From Mastigamoeba balamuthi (taxonomy: Eukaryota; Evosea; Mastigamoebida; Mastigamoebidae): a stretch of DNA of 64,000 nt. Below are positions 55,526 to 64,000 of this stretch, piece by piece. The stretch lies in NCBI GenBank assembly GCA_902651635.1, contig CACRSC010000013.1, positions 649,857 through 713,856 of the forward strand, read 5' to 3'. Numbering within the stretch: position 1 is the first letter of the stretch; each line of letters begins with the position of its first letter. The notes under the pieces are model-generated. The model had not been told where the DNA came from and did not search any database. It saw nothing but the letters and a program-made list of their open reading frames with translations. The translations under genes were made by a program, and so were the position numbers.

Positions 55526-56060
55526 TTTTCGGCGTCCACGAGAGACTGAACCCCGCGGACACAGTTACTCAGTAAGCTTTGTGGACCCAATCGGCGGGTC
55601 CGCGCGATTCTCGCGTCGAGAGCGCACTTGTGACGAGTTTGAGGACGGTTCTTGGAGGCCTAGGGTGAGCACCCGAAAAAGCCGGTTGGACTCTGATGCA
55701 GCCCTAACCGACAAAATTGAATTGTGCACGTGGGAGCCGATATCCCGCCGCGATATTTGTCCGCGGTTGGAGGGAAGTTGCTCACTTTCAGATTTTGGTG
55801 CATCGAAGATCAACCGTGGCAGGATCACCCCCCTGTGCCAGGGGTCTGGTGCGCGCTGAGGACGCCCATCAGCTAACGCGTGTTCCATTGTTACAGTTTT
55901 CCCCGCAGTTGCAGTTTCAGTTCTGTATCTCCACGGTGGCGATTTGCGCAGATATTTCTAGATCCCGGAGATTTGTTCCCACACCCACGTACGCACGCAC
56001 CGCCAGGAAAAAGAGAAAAACGCAATCCCGTTGCGTTCGGACGCGTTGAGAAGAGGAAAC
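55526..56060. other. divergent promoter region
   Basis: The vWA receptor (minus) and the small secreted protein (plus) diverge from this 535-nt region. It is mixed in composition, with an AT-richer middle (near 55.90-55.97 kb). No gene is supported. Confidence 0.5.
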
Positions 56061-56575
56061 ATGAAGCTGTGCGCTGTCGCTCTGCTCGTGCTCGCCGCGG
56101 CCAGCGTGTGCCTGGCCGTGCCCAAGCGCCCGCCGTTCGCGACGGGCCGCCGCGAGATCTCGAAGATGCTGCTGCCCCTCTGCGGCGACGCCTGCCGCCA
56201 CGCCCTCAACACCCAGGACAAGTCTCGCTGCATCCCCTACTGCGCCTTCGTCAAGATCATCGGTTCCCCCTCGCCTCTGCCCCGCGCCGCCCCGCGCCCC
56301 GTGCCAGATCGCTAAATTCATCTGGAAAAACAGAGAAGGAGATGGGCCAGCGCGCCACGGAGGTGCACGCCAGCGGGGGGCTGGACGTGCTGGAGGACGC
56401 TGTCCGGGCGACGGTGAGGGAGGCCGTGGACGCCGGGCAGCCCGACCCGCGTGCCATGTACGCGTCGTTTGCGCGGGCGGTCGAGTCGCAGTGGGCCCAG
56501 CGCGGCAGGAGGGCCGCCCCGCGCGACACCGCCGAGGCCGAGGCGGCGCGCCACAAGGCCAACGCGGAGCTCTGA
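56061..56575 (+). CDS. small secreted protein, family unknown
   Basis: Two exons (56061-56262, 56334-56575) join in phase to about 147 residues. It starts with a clear signal peptide (MKLCAVALLVLAAASVCLA). Four cysteines follow (LCGDACRHAL, SRCIPYCAF), then VKII | EKEMGQRATEV across the intron. The second half is helical and charged (DVLEDAVRATVREAVDAG, AEAEAARHKANAEL). The four close cysteines probably form two disulfides. I do not recognise the family; a saposin-like or effector-type small protein is possible. The intron lacks the CTGACG motif but has CTAAAT near its end. Confidence 0.6.
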
Positions 56576-56840
56576 GGGTGAGGAAGAGGCCTCTCCCCCC
56601 CTGTCCCCCCTTCAGCCCTCCACGGCGCGGCGTGTGGAAGAGAGGATACAATACAGGGCGGTGTGTGTGCTCCTGTGGTTCTGCGTTGGCTGGGAGTGGG
56701 GACAGCTCAATGCCGCTATTGAGTAGGCTCTGTGTCCTGTAGGATCGACAGATCCTGAGGACCACCGACTGCCTCGTTCGGGAAGTGCGGCAGTGCGTCG
56801 TGCCCTAGTTTGTGTCCAAAAATAAAAAAGCTGCTGTGAG

Positions 56841-59670
56841 ATGGGATTGGGTGGGCGACGCGTGCGTGCCGCTCCCTCGGTGCTCGCGGGCGTGCTGTGC
56901 GCGTGCGCGGTGGTCCTGTCTGTGCGCGGCCAGTGCGACCAGGGCGAGCAGTGGGACAACGGCGTCTCGATCGAGGAGTCGGTCACGTACCTCAAAAGAA
57001 ACCAAATACCGTGTCCCGGCTCCACCAACCCCACCAGCGTTCCACGTACTTCGCACTCCTCCTCCCCCCTCCTGTACACGACCGGGCCTTTGGCTTTGTG
57101 TCCCACACAAGAGAAAGCAACCGCCGAGATTTAGGGATCCCCAATATTCGACACACTGACCAGCCGAATGGCCCCCTCGCAGGAGCGTCGTCGCAGGACG
57201 CCCTCATGATGATGTTCACGCCGCCCAAGATACCGTGGAGGTACACGAGGTTCTGCTGGGAGCTGCAAGGGCACCCGACTTGGGTCGAGACCGATGTCGT
57301 GACGGGCTACATCGGCCTGTACTCGAGCAAGGTCGGCAAGGAGATCGTCTGGCCTGCCTCCCGGATGGGCATGCTGCCATGGAGCTTCAACTTCACGTCG
57401 GGTCCTGGAGCCAACGCGGCCAACGGGACAAACCCCAAGTGGCATTCGCTCAATGCAACGTCCACCGAGAACGCCCTCAGTGAGACTGCAACCTTGGCGC
57501 GCATTGCCCTATCTCAAGGACTTCCTTAAACAGTTGCGTGGCAACCGACGGTCTACATCGTGATGGGCTATTACTCATGCTCGAGAGTGTGGTTCGGAAT
57601 GTCATATGCGTCCTTTCCTGGACGGGCCACGTTCACAGAGGGCGGCTCCATCTGGTACCCCCTATGGAGTGGCTTCTGGGGTGCAGCCGTCCGGGCCTTC
57701 TCGATCCGTGCTGAAGGAGAACCGTATGGTACATCTCTTTTTCAATCGATACAACCCCATAAATCTCTTGTGCAGTGGGTGTATCTCCGAGCTGGGTGTG
57801 CGACACCAACCTGTACAACGACGGAAAGGTGTGCAACTGTGAGTGTGGGACATACGACCCGGACTGCAAGACTGACCCACGTAGCATCTCATGTGCGAGC
57901 AACGAGATCTGCGATCAAACTGGCACCTGTGTCGGTATGCTGTCGATTTCGGAAGACAGGTCCTTCTAACATCCATTCATTCCAGCGATCGATTGGGACT
58001 TGGGAAAATGCAACGCCAGTAATTACTGGGCAGGTGATGGATGCCAGGTAAGTACTGTCCCTGTGTGATGCACCTCTCATTCTGTTACAAGTGCGAATGC
58101 GGGGGGAGTGTTGTCGATCCTGACTGCTTTGACCCATTTGCTCTTGTGTCTGTATGCTCCATGCGGTTCACGTACCCTGCATGTACCATATTCAATGAAA
58201 CAAGTACAAAATGCACAGGCACGCATCCATCCTGCTTCGAAGTTGACACAGGGCAATTCAGAGCTGTGGAAGTGCCCAGCAGACTCTTATCGGGATGGCA
58301 CTATATGCAACTGTGAGTGTGGTGTCGATGATCCAGATTGCATTGCTAATGCATCCCTTCCTTCTGATTGTGATGGGGGATGGACATGCTTCCGTGGAGT
58401 TTGCAAGTGTACATCTCTTCTCCAGCCGTTTTAAAATTCTGACTGTTCCCCAGCACCTCCACAGTGGACCTGCAGTCCAGGCTACTATAATGCAAATGAT
58501 GGCTGTGACTGCCAGTGTGGCGTTTTAGACCCAGACTGTGTGAATGCACCATCTGCAACTGTGTGGGGCTGCAATTCTAGCCAGACTTGCAGCTATTCGG
58601 GTACTTGCATCACAAAATGTCAGTACTGGAGTTAAGACAGGCAGCTCACACTAAGTAATTAGATTGTGGCAACAACCATACTGAGTACGAGGAGGAGTGT
58701 GATGGCGGTGTTGGATGCCAAACCAATTGTACATGTTTCCCTGGATGGGTGGCAGACAAGGGGACACAGAATTGTAAATCAGGTACTCCAAAGTGAGTTG
58801 CTAATCACTGACCCCCAACATTTTTGAAGTCTGCTTGGATGGGATTGCAAGGGGAGACGAGCAGTGTGATGGCGGTCTTCTGTGTTCCATCAATTGTACA
58901 TGTACTGTGGATCACATTCCATACAGTCCTCCACGGCCCTACTGTGCTGGATGTGGTAATTCGGTGCTGGAAGATGGCGAAGTGTAAGTTCCTCCTGCCC
59001 TCTGTTACTCACAGGGCAAGCAGGTGCGATGGAGGACAGGGGTGCTCTGCTAATTGCTCGTGTCTATCAGGCTACACCGCTCAGAGAGGTTCTGTTGATT
59101 GCCTGGTGCTTCCCAACAACAACAGGCGGAATGTCATTATCAGCTCAGTAGTCGGCAGTGCTGGGGGTGTGATCCTCATTGTTGCAATCAGTGTAGCTCT
59201 ACTCTATGCGTACGATTATTGATTTCGTTATATCTTAATGACAGTGGTGGGAATGATGCAGGAGGAAGGCCAAGTTCGGGCCCAGGCCACTGAATATGCC
59301 CATTGAGAATTTCATGTCTGAGCAGAGTGTGGTGCAACCATCGCTGACAGTGGTCGGTGTAGCTGCAGAGTCCCTGGTAGAATGCTCCCACGTCCCTTCA
59401 TTCGCGTCCCTGAGTGGCATGGAGTCGACCATCACTGGCAACCGGGGCATGTCAGTTGTGCTTCCATCAACACAGTCACAGGTCCGCGCGAAGCAGCTTG
59501 ACTACTGCGCCCCGGCGACCGTGATGGAGACCACGCTGGTGCCCAACAACACGGTTCCAGAGACCATCATGGAGACTACGCTGGTGCCCAACAACGACCT
59601 CGGCATCACTGGCCAGACCAGCTCGGAATTTGTGTCACCCGAGGACCTCGGCTACTCTGGTGCCAGGTGA
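56841..59670 (+). CDS. Cys-rich single-pass receptor with CxCGxxDPDC and EGF-like repeats
   Basis: A signal peptide (LAGVLCACAVVLSVRG) is followed by an N-terminal domain (FCWELQGHPTWVETD, SWSFNFTSGPG-type residues). Then come at least four short Cys repeats of the form C-x-C-G-x-x-D-P-D-C (CNCECGTYDPDC, CECGGSVVDPDC, CNCECGVDDPDC, CDCQCGVLDPDC). Three EGF-like units follow near 58.69-59.1 kb (EECDGGVGCQTNCTC, EQCDGGLLCSINCTC, EVCDGGQGCSANCSC). A membrane span (VVGSAGGVILIVAISVALL) and a tail of about 130 residues with a twice-used METTLVPNN motif complete it. Ten or more small introns separate the repeats, one unit per exon. The EGF-like unit matches that of the receptor kinase at about 41.55 kb. 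No enzymatic domain. Some exon joins near 57.5 and 58.1 kb are tentative. Confidence 0.7.
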
Positions 59671-59907
59671 CACTCACCCGCGGCAAGAGCGACCCTCGAG
59701 ACCCATCCATGGCACGGCTCTGTGTTTAGAAAGAAACACAGCACTGCCCCGTGTGCGCAGTCTCCGGCATGAATCTGTTGTTCCTGATTTTCTGCCCGGT
59801 TCCGAAGATTTCCAATTACGTACTCGCCGAGAAATCAGACACCGCAAGAGATTCATTCAGTAGTTCTTTCCGGGTGCTTCTCCTCGCACAGAGAAAAGGG
59901 GGCACAC

Positions 59908-60789
59908 ATGGGGCAGCGGCTCCTCCGGTGTTGCCGTGCGCCCTCGTCCCTTTTCCGCCGCCAGCTCGTCGACGACGCCGGCGCCTCCTCCGTCCGCCTG
60001 CAGAAAATCCTCCTGCTGCAGCTGGTGCGCCTGCACAGCCCCCACCCCCGTTAAACGCGTCCCCGGCCTTCGCTTTTTTCGGTTCCGGCCGGTTCTCAAC
60101 GCGTTTATTCGTTCTTGTGGCGCGGCACAGTGCGTCGAGGCCGCTGCGCTGGTCGTGGGCGCTGTGAGCGGTGGGACCGGTGTGGCGGTGGGCGCGGCCT
60201 GCGGGGTCGCGCTGATATGCGTCGGGGTGTGGGGGGCCGTTTCTCGGCGCCGGGCGGTGCTGTGGACTGTACGGCGCCTATTTTCCCTCTGCTTCGGTGA
60301 CGCAACGGAAGATCTCACTTGTTTTATCTCCGCGTGCCCGTCAAGTACGCCGTCCTCACCGTGCTGGCGCTGATTGTTGCCTTCCTCTTCATCCCGGCCC
60401 AGCTCAAGTGCGAGCTCTCTCTTCTGGCGCACTCCACTGAGCTCAACGGCCCCGACATCCCCAGGAATCTGCTGGGAAAGAAATGGTCGACAGGAATCTA
60501 CCTGGCGCTGCTGGCGTGCATTGCGGTGCTTGTGCTCGCTGTCTGCACCGTGTACCAGGCGGCGGTGACCGCCAGGCTGCTCAAAGCTGGAGCGCAGGGC
60601 GCCGTCCTGCCGATGCACCTGCAGGCTGAGCTCGGGGAGCCCTCGGTGATGGTACAGCCTGTTCCAGTGCACACGCAGCTCGCGCCAGCCCTCCTGACGG
60701 TGCCGACCCTCGGCAGCGACACGGCCAGTGCTGTTGTCGTGCGCAGGATTTCGGTGTGCCTGGACAGAGGCGTTCCTGTGGCCAAGTGA
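59908..60789 (+). CDS. multi-span membrane protein, family unknown
   Basis: The first exon from ATG 59908 reads MGQRLLRCCRAPSSLFRRQ. Later exons hold hydrophobic stretches AALVVGAVSGGTGVAVGAAC, YAVLTVLALIVAFLFIP and STGIYLALLACIAVLVLAV. The soluble tail (LPMHLQAELGEPSVMVQPV) ends CLDRGVPVAK at 60789. Three or four membrane spans are likely. Splice limits near 60052-60141 and 60297-60350 are approximate. N-terminal cysteines near the start could be lipidated. No family is recognised. Confidence 0.5.
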
Positions 60790-61160
60790 ACAGTTGTTGA
60801 TATTGGTATGTGTGTTGCTCGTTATTATGAAGTTGTATGTGTGCAACCAGCGGTCCGGGGGTTCATCTATCAACAACACCCTTCTTGCCTATGAGCAGGG
60901 AGCAGTGCAAATGTGAGGGGGAACCTTGAATAGATAGTAGGCTGCTAACAACTCTGGTGATGCACTATTGAATGGAAGTACAATCGTGTACCTTGCTTGA
61001 TTCGCAGGAGAACAACCGATGACGTAAGACATGTCACTCATGTGCGAGAGGAGGGAGCGTGCTGTTAAAGAGAACCGTGGTTGCAATCTGTACACTCGAG
61101 TCTCCTCGCCCCCCACACGCGGCTGCGACAGCGCGGAACTGCCTATCAGTGTGGTCCCCC
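60790..61160. other. convergent spacer, nothing recognised
   Basis: The membrane protein gene (plus) and the TLDc gene (minus) end toward each other here. It is AT-richer than coding DNA, with no gene or RNA visible. Confidence 0.5.
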
Positions 61161-62243
61161 TCAGACAAACGTGAGGACCTCGACGTCCAGTATGCCAAAC
61201 TCCTCCTCGTCGTCGCCGTTGAGCGGCAGGTTCAGGAACGTGTCGCACGACTGCGAGACGCCCCTGCACAGCTCGTCGTCCAGCGCGAGCCCCAGCCCGC
61301 TGCCGTGTCCGATGCTCAGCGAGTTCTTCTCGACCAGCGTGAAGAAGGGCTGCAGCAGGGAAATCAGAATCAACGCGTGGCCAAATCTAGATTACCAATA
61401 GGTACGCAGGAGGGGAAATGCAAGTGAAATGCAGCGGTGGTGTACCTTGTTTCCTGGAACCCATTCCCACTGGGCTCGGAAGGGGCACATGCGGTAGAGG
61501 AAGGCCTCGCCAGTGCCGACGTACCTCCCGGGCTGCGGCGACAGCTTCAGCGGCAGGAACGCTCCGAACTTCTATTAGCGTCAGCGGCGAAGAATGCATG
61601 ACACGTCAGCATGTGGTCGGAATGTCCCTTTTTCCAAACCGGGAGATACAAGAAACAAGAAATGCGGGCTGCAGTTTGGTGCACTGCTCGTTCCACGCTG
61701 GGTGTCCGTCGTCGCAGCGGACGCCAAGGAAAAAACCCAAAACATCTTTCCGCGGTCCTCTTGGCCGCGGGCACCCCGCTGGCCATGCCGCGAAAGTGCT
61801 CCTGGGGCCGCCCGCACAAGGGGCCGCTCCCCCAGGTAGAGGCAAAGGAGTGCTCAATTCGTGGCAGAAAAAAGCAGTGTAGATGAGGGAAATGCCAGCG
61901 CGGACATTGTGGGTCGCGGACTCGACGACGAGCAGCAGGTCCTCGTGGCCCGCGCACTTGCGGAACAGGTGCGACAGGCTGAACCCGTCGCGCTGCGTCG
62001 CGAACAGCATCACGGGGTCGCACCCCATCAGCCTCGTCGGCAGCCAGTCCAGCAGCCACTCAAACTGCGCAGAGGCCCCCCAGGATGCCACGCCCACCAC
62101 CCATCCACTTGAGTACACAGTGCACTGCCCACGGCTGCAGCGGAGGACACGTTCCCATCCCCCACCTGGTTCTGCGAGAGTGCGAACGACGGAGAGCGCG
62201 GGGAGCCCAGCGAGACGGCGTTCTCGTCGACGAAGAGTTCCAT
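61161..62243 (-). CDS. TLDc-domain protein
   Basis: The start MELFVDENAVSLGSPRS (62243) is followed, after an intron, by SAQFEWLLDWLPTRLMG and LFATQRDGFSLSHLFRKC. Next come LLLVVESATHN, then FGAFLPLKLSPQPGRYVGTGEAFLY, and in the last exon HGSGLGLALDDELCRGVSQSCDTFLN and FGILDVEVLTFV. This order matches the TLDc domain of OXR1, NCOA7 and TLDC2 (...LP.R..G..W.LLYS...DG.S...LY.K..., GTGE.FLF, G..FGG...AL.LD..L..G.S..C.TF, F....VEVW.F). The protein is little more than the TLDc domain, like TLDC2. Such proteins take part in oxidative-stress resistance and V-ATPase regulation. About four introns. Confidence 0.75.
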
Positions 62244-63034
62244 GGACGCGCGGAGGGGGGACCGAGCAGAGAGCCTCCCGTGCGTCGGGCGCTGTGGCTC
62301 GCGTGTGTGGCGGGCGGCGGGGAGTGCGCAGCGCGCGGCGGAGCCTTCACGAGGAGGCCCCCACACAGACAGCCAACCCCGGCCTTGAAAACTGGGGGCT
62401 GTTGTGACCAGTACCGGCAGCGGTCGGATCCCGATTTGGTCGCTCAGGGGCGGAAAAGAGGGGGGTGAGAGGAGGGGAAAAGGGTAACGGGAAAGCGGCA
62501 CGGCTTGGCGCCCTGGGCTGCTTTCTGCACCCTCTTGGAGAGGTGACGAACGGGGGAGAAACTAATAGTGGTTACGTGGGCGCCCCCCGGAATCTCGGGA
62601 GATAGATTCACAGTGTGCACCGGGACACCGGAGGTGACGATCGCCCGCATCTCCTAACTCGTGGGGCGTTCCCTCGGCTTTATCCCCGGGCGCCCTGTGC
62701 TTCTGCGGTTCTCCGCGCGGGGTCCAAGTGGTCCCCGCAGAAATCAACGGGCGCGCGGGGGGCTCCGCGGGAATTTGATTTCTCCGGCAATGCCGGTAGT
62801 GACCCCCGACACAGAAGAGGTGCACAGCTCTGAACAAACACAGAGCAAGACAGTTGTTTGTGTGTCCCGCTAAATGGAGGAGGAGGGGGGAGACTGACTG
62901 GTGGGGCGACGATATCTAGAGAACACGGAGAAGAGTAGAAGGAAGGGGCCCTTCCTTCCGCCCTTTTCACCGATGAAGAAGAAGAGTAGGAGCGGTGCCT
63001 GAGGGGGGGACGGGGGCAGGCCGTCAGCGAGCGG
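62244..63034. other. intergenic, GC-rich, nothing recognised
   Basis: About 790 nt before the TLDc start and after the RBR stop on the minus strand. Short G-rich runs occur on the right side. None of the small frames carries a motif, and no tRNA cloverleaf was found by eye. Confidence 0.5.
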
Positions 63035-64000
63035 TCAGACCTGGACGAGGCCCTCCCGGATGCCGTCGACGAGGTTCGAGAGGAACTTGCGCGTGATGCG
63101 GATGCGGTTCTTGAGGTCCTCGAGGTCGATCTTCTCGGGCGCCTGAATGACGAGGTCCGCCAGGCGCTCCGTGATGCCCTCGGCGTTGGCCTGCAGGTAC
63201 TCGAAGAACGTCTGCTCCTTGGCGTCGGGTGCCAGGAAGAACCCGTAGACGTACGTGTACTTGAGGATCTGGCGGCACTCGAGCACCAGCGCGATGCCCT
63301 CGCCCACGGCGTCGTAGTTGCACGCCAGCTTCACGCCGTACTCGAACGCGTTCTTGCGCAGCTGCGCAGCCTGGGCCTGCAGCTGCCTGCGGGCCGTCGC
63401 GTGGTTGAAGTACCGCCCGAAGTAGTGCTGCAGGCGCTTCGAGTCCTCCAGGTACTGGCGGGGAGGAGTGCCAGTCAGCAGAGTCGGGTCCGTATTGTTT
63501 CCTTCCAGAGGGGGATTCGCACTTTGTTGGCCCAGTCGTCGAGCTTCTTGGCGTCGCTGCTGTCGTACTTGTTGCAGCTGTAGAAGCCGCCAGTGTGCGA
63601 CCCGTGCGTCTTCCAGTCGCCGCGGCACATCCAGCACCACTCGCCGCGGCACTTGCTGCACGTCATATGGTTGCACCCCTAGTATGGCAAGCGGCGTGTG
63701 AGCGGGCCGATCCGGAGCGCGACAAAGGCAAAGGGCCGGGGGGACAGGTTGCCTGGTTGCGCTCGGTGGGGAAGCCGCAGTGGAAGCAGTTCTTCGCGGT
63801 GGCCTTGACGAGCGCCAGGCTCTCCTGGTCGCTGCTGTTCTTCTCCTCCCACTCCTTGAGCTGCTTGCACGTCACGGGGCTGTGCACCTCGGACCCGCAC
63901 TGGAAGCAGAACCTCTGCCCGCACTGGCACTCGACAATGTCCGGGGGCCTGCCGGCCCCGCGGTAGTGGATCGCGCGCCCGCACGAGGGGTTCGTGCAGA
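63035..64000 (-). CDS. Ariadne-type RBR E3 ubiquitin ligase, 5' partial
   Basis: The minus strand enters at 64000 within the IBR domain ([32 protein letters not shown]). It continues to RING2 ([13 protein letters not shown] | [22 protein letters not shown]) and the Ariadne helical domain ([33 protein letters not shown]). The stop is at 63035. The cysteine of GCNHMTC sits where ARIH1 has its catalytic Cys, so transthiolation is plausible. The [11 protein letters not shown] segment aligns with MYTYVFAFYL of ARIH1. RING1 and the N-terminus lie outside the window. Two introns are visible, at about 63459-63515 and 63677-63756. Confidence 0.85.

Noticed and set aside
1-64000. tRNA, rRNA, CRISPR or bacterial operon features
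   Set aside because: None was found by eye. Genes are interrupted by spliceosomal introns and there is no operon-like spacing or Shine-Dalgarno pattern.

Overview
The window is eukaryotic nuclear DNA from what looks like a free-living, flagellated or amoeboid unicellular protist. It is gene-dense and GC-rich. Genes lie on both strands and are cut by many short spliceosomal introns, mostly about 40-110 nt, often with a CTGACG-type branch site close to the acceptor. Gene content is clearly eukaryotic: Integrator subunit 11, SAGA Ada3, a Polycomb VEFS-box protein, a CDK, an RBR ubiquitin ligase and DDX49/Dbp8. Two genes have a prokaryotic flavour, a PAS hybrid histidine kinase and MobB. I cannot fix the lineage from sequence alone; a metamonad or other excavate-like protist is a low-confidence guess.

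Layout. 0-13 kb: the 3' part of an LZIC-like gene, a four-helix membrane protein, two tandem paralogous vWD/EGF surface proteins (minus strand), INTS11 (minus), a relic of a Ty3/gypsy-type integrase, a small membrane protein, and a small protein with SYxxxY repeats. 13.1-15.95 kb: an AT-richer island with no intact gene, probably a decayed mobile element with one Tc1/mariner-like patch. 16-27 kb: a PPEF-like phosphatase with an expanded EF-hand array (minus), a VEFS-box (SUZ12-like) protein, a hybrid histidine kinase, MobB and a polyglutamine Ada3. 27.4-44.6 kb: a membrane-anchored papain-type protease, a PSI-domain receptor, a glycosyltransferase pseudogene, a membrane adenylate cyclase, a CDK5/Pho85-type kinase (minus), a large receptor kinase with about ten PSI-like repeats (minus) and DDX49. 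45-64 kb: three tandem copies of a small Cys/His protein (the third decayed), an NYN-like protein with two identical-type HTH repeats (minus), a GH63-like glycosidase (minus), an Ala-rich coiled-coil protein, an F-box protein, a vWA receptor (minus), a small secreted protein, a Cys-rich receptor, a multi-span membrane protein, a TLDc protein (minus) and an Ariadne-type RBR ligase running off the end (minus).

Functionally the window mixes nuclear machinery (INTS11, Ada3, VEFS, DDX49) with an unusually rich set of surface and sensory proteins: two vWD proteins, a vWA receptor, PSI and EGF-like receptors, a receptor kinase, a receptor cyclase, a PAS histidine kinase and a calcium-linked phosphatase. 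That fits a cell that senses and adheres to its surroundings. Exon limits given here come from reading splice motifs and frame continuity; many internal boundaries are approximate.
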